Both the position numbers and the translations under genes were made by a program. Of a stretch of DNA of 64,000 bases, positions 54,862 to 64,000 are shown piece after piece. This DNA is from Erwinia amylovora (GTDB lineage Bacteria > Pseudomonadota > Gammaproteobacteria > Enterobacterales > Enterobacteriaceae), in assembly GCF_017161565.1 (NCBI RefSeq), contig NZ_CP066796.1, positions 2,790,001 to 2,854,000 on the forward strand, written 5' to 3'. Below the pieces are notes generated by a model. The model ran no database searches. It saw only the letters and a list, made by a program, of their open reading frames with translations, and was not told the DNA's origin. How positions within the stretch are numbered: position 1 is the stretch's first letter; the number at the start of each line of letters is the position of its first letter.

Positions 54862-56211
54862 TCAGAAACGTGAAAAATCATTGAATAGCGCAAGCCCCAT
54901 TAACAGCACCAGCACAATTGAGCCGATACGATAACTGAAGTCCTGAACTCGCTCGGACAACGGCCCTCCTTTGATTTTTTCAATCAACAGGAAAAGCAGA
55001 TGCCCACCATCTAACACCGGCAGTGGGAACAGATTGATAATCCCAAGGTTCACGCTAATCAGAGCAAGAAACATCAGGTAGTAAATCAAACCGTATTCCG
55101 CTGATATCCCAGCCCCCTGCGCGATTGAAATCGGCCCGCTGAGATTGTTCAGCTTCACATCACCGACAATCAGTTTGCCTAACATATTCACCGTAAGCTT
55201 CATCAGTTGCCAGGTTTTCGTGCTGGCTTCACCGATTGCAGCGAACGGCCCGTACTGGCGCACCGTTTTGTATTCATCAGGCAGTGGGATAATACGTGGT
55301 ATCACCCCGGCAAACCCTTCAGCCTTGTTATGAGGATTGGCATCCGGCGTCAGCGTTAACTGCACCCTACTGCCTGCACGTTCCACCTCAACAGCAATCG
55401 CTTTTTCCGGATTATCACGCACGATAGTGACAAAACTCTGCCACTGGCCCAGCGGCTGACCACCGACTTTAACGATCCTGTCGCCAGCTTGCAAACCCGC
55501 CCGACCGGCAGCGGAATTCTTCTGCACCTGGGCCAGCACCGATTCGATATGCGGCCCCCGGGGCTGGATACCCAAAGAGGTCACCGGATCCTGCTTATCT
55601 GGCTCGAACTGCCAGTGACGCAGATCGATGCTCTTTTCACTGGTCTGCTCGCTGCCAAAAGGCGCGAGGGTGAGACGTGTCTCTTCTTCGCCCATTCTCG
55701 CCACCAGCGCCATGCGCACAGCATCCCAGTCAGGCGTTTCGATACCGTCAACCGCTTTAAGTTCCGTGCCCGGGGTAATTTGTGCCTCGGCCGCCGGCGA
55801 ACCGCTTATTATTTCGCCAATAACCGGGCGCACGCCAGGAACTCCGATGATAAACACCAGCCAGTAAGCGAAAATAGCAAAAATGAAATTAGCGACCGGA
55901 CCGGCGCTAACGATGGCTGCGCGTTGCAGCACGGTTTTATTGTTGAATGCCTGATGGCGGATTTCAGGCGGCACGCTGGAGATCCGCTCGTCCAGCATTT
56001 TCACATACCCGCCCAGCGGAATAAGGGCGATGACGTACTCAGTGCCATGCTTATCGAAACGCCGCCAAAGTGCCTTGCCAAAGCCAATCGAAAAACGTTC
56101 GACTTTGACGCCGCAGCGACGGGCCACCCAGAAATGGCCGAACTCATGCACGGTGATTAAGATCCCCAGTGCAACGATAAAAGCAGCAAAACTCCAGAGT
56201 ACATTCAGCAT
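54862..56211 (-). CDS. rseP: Site-2 zinc metalloprotease RseP
   Basis: A 449-residue intramembrane protease (E. coli 450). It cuts RseA after DegS, releasing sigma E under envelope stress, and clears remnant signal peptides. The zinc site HEFGH is in [13 protein letters not shown] near residue 22, and the third ligand region is [14 protein letters not shown] near 400. Two periplasmic PDZ domains lie between about 115 and 305 ([30 protein letters not shown]). Four membrane segments. It lies between bamA and cdsA. Confidence 0.97.
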   Translation of the reverse strand: MLNVLWSFAAFIVALGILITVHEFGHFWVARRCGVKVERFSIGFGKALWRRFDKHGTEYVIALIPLGGYVKMLDERISSVPPEIRHQAFNNKTVLQRAAIVSAGPVANFIFAIFAYWLVFIIGVPGVRPVIGEIISGSPAAEAQITPGTELKAVDGIETPDWDAVRMALVARMGEEETRLTLAPFGSEQTSEKSIDLRHWQFEPDKQDPVTSLGIQPRGPHIESVLAQVQKNSAAGRAGLQAGDRIVKVGGQPLGQWQSFVTIVRDNPEKAIAVEVERAGSRVQLTLTPDANPHNKAEGFAGVIPRIIPLPDEYKTVRQYGPFAAIGEASTKTWQLMKLTVNMLGKLIVGDVKLNNLSGPISIAQGAGISAEYGLIYYLMFLALISVNLGIINLFPLPVLDGGHLLFLLIEKIKGGPLSERVQDFSYRIGSIVLVLLMGLALFNDFSRF

Positions 56212-56220
56212 TGTGTTTCC

Positions 56221-57078
56221 CTACAACGTTCCAAAGACCAGCAATAACAGACAGGCAAATACCGGGACCGCAGCAGTCAGGCTGTCAATGCGGTCAAGAA
56301 TACCACCGTGGCCAGGGATCAAATTACCACTGTCTTTAATGCCGGCTTCGCGTTTGAACATGCTTTCCGTTAAATCACCCAGAACGGATGCCAGTGCGGC
56401 GGCAATCGAACAAATCAGCAACGTGTTTAACGGAACAGACAGTGGCGCAAATTCGCTGAACAGCCAGCAAATTAGCGCTGAAGTCAGTAGCCCCCCGGCA
56501 AAACCCTCCCAGGTTTTTCCCGGTGAGACTTTGGGCGCCAGTTTATGTTTACCGAACAGTTTGCCAAACATATAAGCCCCTGAATCCGCTCCCCACACCA
56601 GAAACATCAGATAAAGCAGCCACCAGGCACCGGCAAAATGGTCTGATTCATAGTGATACTGGCGCAGCGCCAGCATGCCCCAGAAGAACGGCACAATGGT
56701 CAGCAAACCAAACACTAAACGCAATGGACGCGAATTGCGCCAGAAGGAGGCAGAAGAAGGGTAGAACAATACCAGCAGCAGCGCCACTATCCACCAGCAT
56801 GACGCCAGCCAAAGGGTGTCACCAATCTGCGGAAGATGTACTGAATGCGGGTAAGCAGGGAGGGTGAAAAGCATAAATGCCAGCAGCAGGCCGCATAACA
56901 GCGCCAGCCAGACGCGCTGCGAACGGGCAGCAAAACCTGCCAGCTGCCCCCATTCCCACGCGGCCAACATGCTTATCGCCAGAATGGTGATGGCAAACCC
57001 TGACGGCGGCAGCAGAAACAGCGCGGCAACGACGATGGGAATTAATATCAACGCGGTAATCAGGCGTGACTTTAACAA
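56221..57078 (-). CDS. cdsA: Phosphatidate cytidylyltransferase
   Basis: A 285-residue integral membrane enzyme (E. coli 285). It makes CDP-diacylglycerol from phosphatidate and CTP, the precursor used by PssA. About eight membrane segments. The family signature runs through WGADSGAYMFGKLFGKHKLA and SPGKTWEGFAGG, ending in LGDLTESMFKREAGIKDSG with metal-binding acidic residues. It sits between uppS (18 bases) and rseP (9 bases). Confidence 0.96.
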   Translation of the reverse strand: MLKSRLITALILIPIVVAALFLLPPSGFAITILAISMLAAWEWGQLAGFAARSQRVWLALLCGLLLAFMLFTLPAYPHSVHLPQIGDTLWLASCWWIVALLLVLFYPSSASFWRNSRPLRLVFGLLTIVPFFWGMLALRQYHYESDHFAGAWWLLYLMFLVWGADSGAYMFGKLFGKHKLAPKVSPGKTWEGFAGGLLTSALICWLFSEFAPLSVPLNTLLICSIAAALASVLGDLTESMFKREAGIKDSGNLIPGHGGILDRIDSLTAAVPVFACLLLLVFGTL

Positions 57079-57096
57079 AAATTACCCCCAGAGCGC

Positions 57097-57849
57097 TTAT
57101 GCGCCACCGGGTGTTGCACCGCCAAAGCGACGCTCTCGTTGTGCAAACGCATTCAGTGCACCTTCAAAAACTTGTTCATCAAAATCAGGCCAGAGAGTAT
57201 CGGTGAACCAAAACTCTGCATAGGCCACTTGCCATAGCAGGAAGTTACTGATGCGATGCTCTCCCCCGGTCCTTATTACCAGATCTACAGGTGCCACGTC
57301 ATTCAGGCAAAGGCGCGTCCCCAGAGTCTCTTCTTCGATCTGATCGGGGCGAAGAAGCCCTTCCTGCACCTGCTCTGCAATTTGTCTGACGCCGTGGATA
57401 ATATCCCAACGTCCACCATAATTCGCGGCAATGTTGAGCGTTAGCCCATTATTTTGTTGAGTCAGCTCTTCAGCACGGCGAATACGCTCTTGTAATCGGC
57501 TATTGAACCGACTGATATCGCCAATAATCTTCAGCCGGACATTATGCTTCTGCAAACTTTTCACTTCGCTGTCGAGTGCCCAGACGAACAGCTCCATCAA
57601 CGCCATCACTTCAAGCTGTGGACGATTCCAGTTTTCACTGCTGAAGGCATAAAGCGTGAGCGCATCCAGCTTGCGACTAACGGCAAAGCTGACGGCACGA
57701 CGAACGGATTTCACTCCCGCTTTATGACCAGAAATGCGCAGCTTGCCCTGATTTTTAGCCCAGCGACCATTGCCATCCATAATGATGGCCACATGGCGAG
57801 GGCCTGCCCACAGCGGGTCATCGGTTTTTAATTGATTTTCGGACGACAT
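57097..57849 (-). CDS. uppS: Undecaprenyl diphosphate synthase
   Basis: A 250-residue cis-prenyltransferase (E. coli IspU 253). It adds eight isopentenyl units to farnesyl diphosphate, giving the carrier lipid for peptidoglycan and O-antigen. The substrate loop HVAIIMDGNGRWAKNQGK is near residues 18-35. Also present are GHKAGVKSVRRAV, LYAFSSENWNRP and the C-terminal RTGGEHRISNFLLWQVAYAE with the FPP/IPP-binding Arg residues. The precursor pathway starts with Dxr, the next gene upstream. The 57850-58019 gap holds no gene. Confidence 0.96.
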   Translation of the reverse strand: MSSENQLKTDDPLWAGPRHVAIIMDGNGRWAKNQGKLRISGHKAGVKSVRRAVSFAVSRKLDALTLYAFSSENWNRPQLEVMALMELFVWALDSEVKSLQKHNVRLKIIGDISRFNSRLQERIRRAEELTQQNNGLTLNIAANYGGRWDIIHGVRQIAEQVQEGLLRPDQIEEETLGTRLCLNDVAPVDLVIRTGGEHRISNFLLWQVAYAEFWFTDTLWPDFDEQVFEGALNAFAQRERRFGGATPGGA

Positions 57850-58019
57850 AACGCGTAATGATTCCTTGATTCAGAATTCAACGGCTTCTGAAATATCTCA
57901 CCCGCCTGGCGCAAAAAAGCTGCGAATGCATTGGCGTTGTCCGCTTAACCACGTCATTAGCCCTGAACGGTGGGGCAAGACTATACCACCTCCGCCCAGC
58001 GCTCACAAATGGCGACGTG

Positions 58020-59234
58020 TTAAATCACGCCGTCATGGCCAGCCGCAAAGCGTGGCAATAATGCTCGCGCAGCTGCCCTGGCTTCGCCGTCAATGGCAAT
58101 CACCGCATCAACGCTACGCGGTTCCTGGCAAGATAAGGTCTCCAGCACCGCAATATTCAGCGCAGCGATATCGGTAAAGCGGATTTCTGCTGCCAGGAAC
58201 GCCGCTACCGCAATCTCATTCGCCGCATTCAACGTGGTTGTCGCCGCCTGTCCGGCTTTGCTGGCTTCAATCGCCAACTTCAGACAGGGATAACGCGCAT
58301 AGTCAGGCTCTGCGAATGTCATCGCCGACATCCGTGTGAAGTCGAGTGGTTGAGCACCTGAGTTCACCCGTTGTGGCCAGGCCATAGCATGAGCGATTGG
58401 CGTACGCATGTCCGGCGAACCAAGCTGGGCGATCACGCTGCCATCACGGTAACGCACCATAGAATGGATCACAGATTGCGGATGCAGGATCACTTCCATC
58501 TGCGCATCGGTGGCATTAAATAGCCAACGGGCTTCGATATATTCCAGGCCTTTATTCATCATGGTGGCCGAATCGACGGAAATTTTACGTCCCATCGACC
58601 AGTTCGGGTGCGCGCATGCCTGGTCTGGCGTCATATGACGCAGTTCCGCCAACGGCGTGTCTCGAAACGGGCCACCAGATCCCGTAAGAATAATGCTTTC
58701 AATACCATTATTCTCCAGAGAAGCGTACCCTAACTGCTGCTGGAGGGAAGCAGGCAAACTCTGAAAAATCGCGTTGTGCTCGCTGTCTATTGGCAACAGC
58801 TGGGCCTGTGAGGCGCTTACCGCCTCCATAAATAGACGGCCGCAAGTGACCAGCGATTCTTTATTCGCCAGCAGCACCTGTTTTCCAGCATGGATGGCGG
58901 CCAGGGTAGGTAATAATCCTGCCGCGCCGACGATCGCCGCCATCACCTGGTCGACATCCTCCAGCGCGGCCAGATCGCAGCCAGCTTGCTCACCGCTCAA
59001 TACCTCGGTGGCAACATTGAGATCTTTGAGACGCAGCCGCAGTTCATTCGCAGCTCGCTCATCCGACATCGCAGCATATGTTGGGCGGAACTCCAGGCAT
59101 TGCCCGGTCATCATTTCAACGTTACGCCCGGCAACCAGCGCCTTAACGGCAAACCGCTGCGGATTAGCGCGCACCACGGCCAGTGTACTGGTGCCGATAG
59201 AACCGGTCGAACCAAGGATGGTCAGTTGCTTCAT
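58020..59234 (-). CDS. dxr: 1-deoxy-D-xylulose 5-phosphate reductoisomerase
   Basis: A 404-residue NADPH enzyme of the MEP isoprenoid pathway (E. coli 398). The nucleotide-binding loop [15 protein letters not shown] is at residues 4-18. The metal and substrate sites are [13 protein letters not shown] near 150 and [39 protein letters not shown] near 210-240. The C-terminal tail is a few residues longer than in E. coli. It is the target of fosmidomycin in this family. The frr terminator lies just upstream. Confidence 0.96.
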   Translation of the reverse strand: MKQLTILGSTGSIGTSTLAVVRANPQRFAVKALVAGRNVEMMTGQCLEFRPTYAAMSDERAANELRLRLKDLNVATEVLSGEQAGCDLAALEDVDQVMAAIVGAAGLLPTLAAIHAGKQVLLANKESLVTCGRLFMEAVSASQAQLLPIDSEHNAIFQSLPASLQQQLGYASLENNGIESIILTGSGGPFRDTPLAELRHMTPDQACAHPNWSMGRKISVDSATMMNKGLEYIEARWLFNATDAQMEVILHPQSVIHSMVRYRDGSVIAQLGSPDMRTPIAHAMAWPQRVNSGAQPLDFTRMSAMTFAEPDYARYPCLKLAIEASKAGQAATTTLNAANEIAVAAFLAAEIRFTDIAALNIAVLETLSCQEPRSVDAVIAIDGEARAAARALLPRFAAGHDGVI

Positions 59235-59317
59235 GCGTTTGCTCAGTGTAATGACCCGGAACGCCTCCCCACCTCAACAAGGGTGACGGGCGGCTGTCGG
59301 GCGAGTTAACAAATGCA

Positions 59318-59366
59318 AAACGCCGTCAGACTGCCCTTCATACGAACGGCATCCTGTACGGCGTTT
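59318..59366 (-). terminator. Terminator of frr
   Basis: AAACGCCGT (59318-59326) pairs with ACGGCGTTT (59358-59366), extended by CAG/CTG and GCC/GGC pairs towards the loop. On the minus strand the stem is followed by TGCATTTGTT. Confidence 0.75.
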
Positions 59367-59384
59367 GAGCGGAGAGTGACGAAC

Positions 59385-59942
59385 TCAGAAGTCCATCAGC
59401 TCCGTTTCTTTGTCTGCCAGTGAGGCATCCACTTTTTTGATAAAGATGTCGGTCATCTTCTGTACATCTTCCTGTGCGCGACGATCGTCGTCTTCACTGA
59501 TTTCTTTATCTTTCAGCAGCGCTTTCAGTTTGTCGTTAGCATCACGGCGCACGTTACGCACGGAGACACGACCCTGCTCGGCTTCGCCGCGCACGACTTT
59601 AATCAGGTCTTTACGACGTTCTTCGGTCAACGCGGGCAGCGGAACGCGAATATCGCTGCCGGCTGAACTTGGGTTCAGGCCGAGGTCAGAAGTCATAATC
59701 GCTTTCTCAACGGCGGCACCGATGGAGCGATCGAAGACGTTGATTTTCAGCGTGCGCGAGTCTTCCACGGTAACGCTGGCCAGCTGACGTAGCGGCGTAG
59801 GAGACCCGTAGTAATCAACCATGATGCCGTCGAGAATACTCGGTGACGCACGGCCGGTACGGATCTTGCTGATGTGGTTTTTGAATGCTTCTACGCATTT
59901 TTCCATGCGTGTTTCTGCATCTTTTTTGATGTCGTTAATCAC
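59385..59942 (-). CDS. frr: Ribosome recycling factor
   Basis: A 185-residue protein, the same length as E. coli RRF. With EF-G it splits post-termination ribosomes. A three-helix bundle domain carries the [13 protein letters not shown] and [20 protein letters not shown] signatures, with a beta/alpha/beta domain between. The start is GTG 59942, giving (M)[12 protein letters not shown] against E. coli MISDIRKDAEVRM, with AAGGG upstream. An in-frame ATG at 59972 would add ten residues not seen in the family. Confidence 0.95.
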   Translation of the reverse strand: MINDIKKDAETRMEKCVEAFKNHISKIRTGRASPSILDGIMVDYYGSPTPLRQLASVTVEDSRTLKINVFDRSIGAAVEKAIMTSDLGLNPSSAGSDIRVPLPALTEERRKDLIKVVRGEAEQGRVSVRNVRRDANDKLKALLKDKEISEDDDRRAQEDVQKMTDIFIKKVDASLADKETELMDF

Positions 59943-60064
59943 GTTGAAACCCTTGGATTCTGTTTGATCCACCAGCCTCTGCCAGGCAGAAGCCGTTCAA
60001 ATGCCAATGACTTGTCGATAATTCTGACAGGCAGAATATACCTTATTCTAACCGCTGACAGATA

Positions 60065-60790
60065 TTAATGCGCGATCAGCGTACCTTCTTTTTCGCCCAT
60101 CACCACGCGGCGCAGCGCGCCAGGCTTGTTCATATTGAACACGCGAATAGGCAGTGAATGGTCACGAGCCAGGGTAAAGGCCGCCAGATCCATTACTTTC
60201 AACTCTTTATCCAGTACTTCGGCATAGGTCAGACGCTCATGCAGGACGGCATCCGGGTTAGTCACCGGATCGGCAGAATAGACGCCGTCCACTTTGGTCG
60301 CCTTCAGTACCACGTCGGCTTCGATTTCGATACCGCGCAGGCAGGCTGCGGAGTCAGTGGTAAAGAACGGGTTACCGGTGCCGGCGGAGAAAATCACCAC
60401 GCGGTTATTGCGCAGCAGGCTGATTGCCTCGGCCCAGCTGTAGTTGTCGCAAACGCCGTTAAGCGGGATAGCAGACATCAGGCGGGCGTTGACATAAGCA
60501 CGATGCAGCGCATCGCGCATCGCCAGGCCGTTCATCACCGTTGCCAGCATGCCCATATGGTCGCCCACAACGCGATTCATACCCGCCTTCGCCAGGCCAG
60601 CGCCACGAAACAGATTACCACCACCGATCACCACACCCACCTGAATGCCCAACTCAACCAGCTCTTTCACTTCCTGAGCCATACGATCCAGCACGCTGGC
60701 ATCGATACCGAAACCTTCAGCACCTTGCAGTGCTTCACCGCTCAGTTTAAGCAGGATACGTTGATATACGGGTTTTGCATTGGTCGCCAT
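60065..60790 (-). CDS. pyrH: UMP kinase
   Basis: A 241-residue amino-acid-kinase-fold enzyme, equal in length to E. coli PyrH. It phosphorylates UMP to UDP, is activated by GTP and inhibited by UTP. Motifs: [13 protein letters not shown] at the N-terminus, [20 protein letters not shown] near 50-70, [20 protein letters not shown] near 135-155 and [18 protein letters not shown] near 165-180. The 122-bp gap to frr contains an imperfect hairpin and no gene. Confidence 0.97.
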   Translation of the reverse strand: MATNAKPVYQRILLKLSGEALQGAEGFGIDASVLDRMAQEVKELVELGIQVGVVIGGGNLFRGAGLAKAGMNRVVGDHMGMLATVMNGLAMRDALHRAYVNARLMSAIPLNGVCDNYSWAEAISLLRNNRVVIFSAGTGNPFFTTDSAACLRGIEIEADVVLKATKVDGVYSADPVTNPDAVLHERLTYAEVLDKELKVMDLAAFTLARDHSLPIRVFNMNKPGALRRVVMGEKEGTLIAH

Positions 60791-60906
60791 GGTTATTTTC
60801 CTGGAAGATATCGTCGAAAAGGGGTGTTAACTGCGTGCGGTATCATCCTAAAAGCAGCAAAGAAATACTATTGGGATGAGACTGAAAATGCCCTGCCGCA
60901 AGGCAG

Positions 60907-60936
60907 ACAAAAAAGAACCGCCGTTTGGCGGTTCTT
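60907..60936 (-). terminator. Terminator of tsf
   Basis: A perfect 10-bp stem: AAGAACCGCC (60913-60922) with GGCGGTTCTT (60927-60936), a 4-base loop and a T tract on the minus strand (A-rich at 60909-60914). It lies 10 bases past the tsf stop. Confidence 0.9.
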
Positions 60937-60945
60937 GTCGGACCA

Positions 60946-61797
60946 TTAAGACTGCTTGGACATGGCCGCGACTTCTGCCGCGAAATCTGTCTCAGCTTTC
61001 TCGATGCCTTCGCCGACTTCAAAGCGGATGAAGCTGGTCACGTCTGCGTTTTTCTCTTTCAGCAACTGGCCCACGGTCTTGCCTGGGTCAATAACGAAAG
61101 GCTGACCGGTCAGAGAGACTTCGCCGGTGAATTTCTTCATGCGGCCTTCAACCATTTTTTCAGCGATTTCTTTTGGCTTACCGGACTGCATGGCGATGTC
61201 CAGCTGAACCTGGTATTCTTTTTCTACCACTTCAGCAGACACGTCTTCTGGCTTAACGAATTCTGGCTTGCTTGCCGCTACGTGCATAGCCAGCTGCTTA
61301 ACCAGCTCTTCATCAGCCGCGGTAGCGGAGATCAGAACGCCGATACGTGCGCCGTGCAGGTAGCTGCCCAGCACGTCACCTTCCAGGGAAGCCACGCGGC
61401 GAATATTGATGTTCTCACCAATTTTCGCTACCAGCGCAACGCGCTCTTCTTCGAACTGCGCTTTCAGCACTTCAACGTCAGTGATTTTGCCGGCAACGGC
61501 CGCATCCAGCACTTTATCAGCAAAGGCCTGGAAACCGGCATCTTTAGCCACGAAGTCAGTCTGGCAGTTGACTTCCAGAATCACGCCGTAGTTGCCTTCA
61601 ATGCGGGTTTTGATCACGCCGTCAGCAGCAACGTTGCCTGCTTTTTTAGCCGCTTTGATTGCGCCAGATTTACGCATATTTTCGATCGCCAGCTCGATAT
61701 CGCCGTTGGCTTCGGTCAGTGCTTTCTTACAATCCATCATGCCTGCGCCGGTACGCTCGCGCAGTTCTTTTACCAGAGCAGCGGTAATGTCAGCCAT
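60946..61797 (-). CDS. tsf: Elongation factor Ts
   Basis: A 283-residue nucleotide exchange factor for EF-Tu (E. coli 283). The N-terminal UBA-like domain has [16 protein letters not shown]. The core has [13 protein letters not shown], the TDFV motif that dislodges Mg2+ from EF-Tu. Two subdomains and a coiled-coil follow. It is cotranscribed with rpsB through an intercistronic hairpin. Confidence 0.97.
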   Translation of the reverse strand: MADITAALVKELRERTGAGMMDCKKALTEANGDIELAIENMRKSGAIKAAKKAGNVAADGVIKTRIEGNYGVILEVNCQTDFVAKDAGFQAFADKVLDAAVAGKITDVEVLKAQFEEERVALVAKIGENINIRRVASLEGDVLGSYLHGARIGVLISATAADEELVKQLAMHVAASKPEFVKPEDVSAEVVEKEYQVQLDIAMQSGKPKEIAEKMVEGRMKKFTGEVSLTGQPFVIDPGKTVGQLLKEKNADVTSFIRFEVGEGIEKAETDFAAEVAAMSKQS

Positions 61798-61923
61798 TCT
61801 CTAATCCTCGGTTAGCTTGCATCTGTCAGCTGTGCCCGCAGGCGTTCACCACAAATGTCGGTGTCGGGAGAAACATTCTGCCCCGCCGATGATGAACATC
61901 GGCAAAGCGAAGTCGAAAAAATA

Positions 61924-61945
61924 AAGGGGCCAATTCAGGCCCCTT
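61924..61945 (-). terminator. rpsB-tsf intercistronic terminator
   Basis: AAGGGGCC (61924-61931) pairs with GGCCCCTT (61938-61945), followed on the minus strand by TATTTTTTC. As in E. coli it probably reduces tsf expression relative to rpsB. Confidence 0.85.
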
Positions 61946-61998
61946 CGTTACAGATTGATATCTGATTGATAAGGGGCTCTTAAACAGAGCAAGCCTTA

Positions 61999-62889
<891 letters not shown>

Positions 62890-63067
62890 CAGAGAATCGT
62901 CGGCGCGCTTTATACCATAAAGTCGCCATTGAAGCCAACTCTTGTTGCTTTATCAACGCCGCGCCGCCTGGTTATCAAACTCCAATTGGCAGCGTCCTGG
63001 TGGGCTGCTACCATTGCCCCACTCTCATTATTATTGTCGAAAATGACGACAAATGCGGACCGAATGA

Positions 63068-63862
63068 ATGGCAATTTCAATAAAAACCCCTGAAGAGATC
63101 GAAAAAATGCGCGTGGCCGGTCGCCTGGCCGCCGAAGTTCTTGAGATGATTGCAGAACACGTTGTCCCCGGCGTCAGCACCGCTGAACTGGACCGTCTGT
63201 GCCACGATCATATCGTCAACAAACAGCACGCGGTTTCCGCCTGTCTCGGCTATCATGGCTTCCCTAAATCAGTGTGCATCTCGGTCAACGAAGTGGTGTG
63301 CCATGGCATCCCGAGCGACGATAAAATCCTCAAGGATGGCGATATCGTCAATATCGATGTCACGGTGATTAAAGAGGACTATCACGGCGATACATCCACC
63401 ATGTTTATCGTTGGCAAACCAACCATTCAAGGCGAACGCCTGTGTCGGGTCACTCAGGAGAGTCTGTACCTTGCCTTGCGCATGGTCAAACCCGGCATCC
63501 GCCTGCGAACCCTGGGCCGCGAGATCCAGAAGTTTGTTGAAGCACAGGACTTCTCGGTGGTGCGCGAATACTGCGGTCACGGCATCGGCAAGGGCTTCCA
63601 TGAAGAGCCTCAGGTGTTGCATTACGATGCCGATGATGGCGGCGTGGTATTACAGCCGGGCATGGCGTTCACCATTGAACCGATGGTCAATGCAGGCGAC
63701 TATCGCATCCGCAGCATGAAAGATGGCTGGACGGTGAAAACCAAAGACCGCAGCTTGTCCGCGCAGTACGAACACACTATCGTGGTCACTGAAAACGGTT
63801 GTGAAATAATGACGTTGCGTAAAGATGACACCATTCCGGCGGTTCTGACGCACCAAGGCTGA
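63068..63862 (+). CDS. map: Methionine aminopeptidase, type I
   Basis: A 264-residue dimetal peptidase (E. coli 264). It removes the initiator methionine from nascent proteins. Metal and active-site blocks: SACLGYHGFPKSVCISVNEV with His79, DGDIVNIDVTVIKEDYHGDTS with Asp97 and Asp108, EYCGHGIGKGFHEEPQVLHY with His171, FTIEPMVNAG with Glu204, and the final Glu in AQYEHTIVV. Divergent from rpsB, as in E. coli. A strong terminator follows. Confidence 0.97.
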   Translation: MAISIKTPEEIEKMRVAGRLAAEVLEMIAEHVVPGVSTAELDRLCHDHIVNKQHAVSACLGYHGFPKSVCISVNEVVCHGIPSDDKILKDGDIVNIDVTVIKEDYHGDTSTMFIVGKPTIQGERLCRVTQESLYLALRMVKPGIRLRTLGREIQKFVEAQDFSVVREYCGHGIGKGFHEEPQVLHYDADDGGVVLQPGMAFTIEPMVNAGDYRIRSMKDGWTVKTKDRSLSAQYEHTIVVTENGCEIMTLRKDDTIPAVLTHQG

Positions 63863-63910
63863 CATACCGAAGCGGGCCTGGTACGGACCACGTACACGTT
63901 ATGCAATATT

Positions 63911-63936
63911 AAGCCGGCCGCCGCCGGCTTTTTTTT
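63911..63936 (+). terminator. Terminator of map
   Basis: AAGCCGGC (63911-63918) pairs with GCCGGCTT (63923-63930), followed by six more T. Confidence 0.92.
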
Positions 63937-63955
63937 ATCTCTTCGGAGCGGTGAA

Positions 63956-64000
63956 ATGAATAAAGAAGTGACGGAAATCAGCATCCTGAAAAAACTCACC
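63956..64000 (+). CDS. Unidentified gene, first 15 codons only
   Basis: ATG 63956 follows CGGAGCGGTGAA and opens a frame (MNKEVTEISILKKLT) that runs off the window. In E. coli the gene after map is glnD, but these residues do not match the GlnD start I know (MNTLPEQYANT). It could be an inserted gene or a diverged glnD N-terminus; too short to decide. Confidence 0.35.
   Translation, partial: MNKEVTEISILKKLT

Noticed and set aside
53968..54873. Plus-strand ORF of 301 codons opposite bamA
   Set aside because: Antisense shadow of bamA; no signal, domain or ribosome site supports it.
60925..61815. Long plus-strand ORF (296 codons) opposite tsf
   Set aside because: It mirrors a highly conserved gene on the other strand, has no recognisable protein family and arises from the codon bias of tsf.

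Overview
The window is a 64-kb piece of an enterobacterial chromosome. Nearly every protein is a close full-length counterpart of an Escherichia coli K-12 protein. The rRNA operon, the ERIC-like spacer repeat and the 23S helix-45 insertion also fit Enterobacterales, and an Erwinia/Pantoea-type genome (Erwiniaceae) is the best guess. Most of the DNA is conserved housekeeping sequence; the unusual material sits at junctions and in gaps.

Layout. 1-1.1 kb: the 3' end of speG, an unassigned lipoprotein gene and ygaC. 1.5-5.4 kb: nrdHIEF, the class Ib ribonucleotide reductase operon, behind a promoter carrying two NrdR boxes. 5.7-9.2 kb: proVWX (ProU osmoprotectant importer) behind a ProU-type promoter. 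9.4-14.5 kb: an intact MFS gene at the ygaY position and emrRAB (tripartite drug efflux and its repressor). 14.5-22.9 kb: yfiF, trxC, tapT, pat, pssA, yfiM, kgtP. 23.1-29.1 kb: a complete rRNA operon on the minus strand (16S, tRNA-Ile, tRNA-Ala, 23S, 5S) with P1/P2 promoters, boxA sites and a terminator. 29.1-35.5 kb: gmhB, metNIQ, rcsF, trmO, proS. 35.5-36.9 kb: an AT-rich gap and a 340-residue polytopic membrane protein of unknown function where E. coli has nlpE/yaeF. 37-42.9 kb: arfB, yaeQ, a decayed yaeP, rof, tilS, yaeR, ldcC. 43-62.7 kb, minus strand: the envelope and macromolecular-synthesis cluster accA, dnaE, rnhB, lpxB, lpxA, fabZ, lpxD, skp, bamA, rseP, cdsA, uppS, dxr, frr, pyrH, tsf, rpsB. 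63-64 kb: map, then the first codons of an unidentified gene.

How the genes work together. nrdHIEF makes deoxynucleotides under iron limitation or oxidative stress. ProVWX imports compatible solutes. metNIQ imports methionine under a MetJ-type operator. The 43-62 kb block joins lipid A synthesis (lpxA, lpxB, lpxD), fatty acid synthesis (accA, fabZ), phospholipid synthesis (cdsA; pssA elsewhere in the window), isoprenoid and undecaprenyl synthesis (dxr, uppS), outer-membrane assembly (bamA, skp), the sigma-E protease rseP and translation factors (frr, tsf, rpsB).

Most notable observations: (1) the rRNA operon is flanked by kgtP downstream and gmhB upstream, which in E. coli flank two different rRNA operons (rrnG and rrnH), the footprint of recombination between rRNA operons; (2) the 23S gene has an extra ~86-nt stem-loop in helix 45; (3) yaeP survives only as a frameshifted relic that still overlaps rof; (4) an uncharacterised membrane protein occupies the nlpE locus behind AT-rich DNA with a 10-bp direct repeat spaced 52 bp. 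I found no CRISPR array, prophage, transposase gene or biosynthetic cluster, and no convincing wholly new multigene system.
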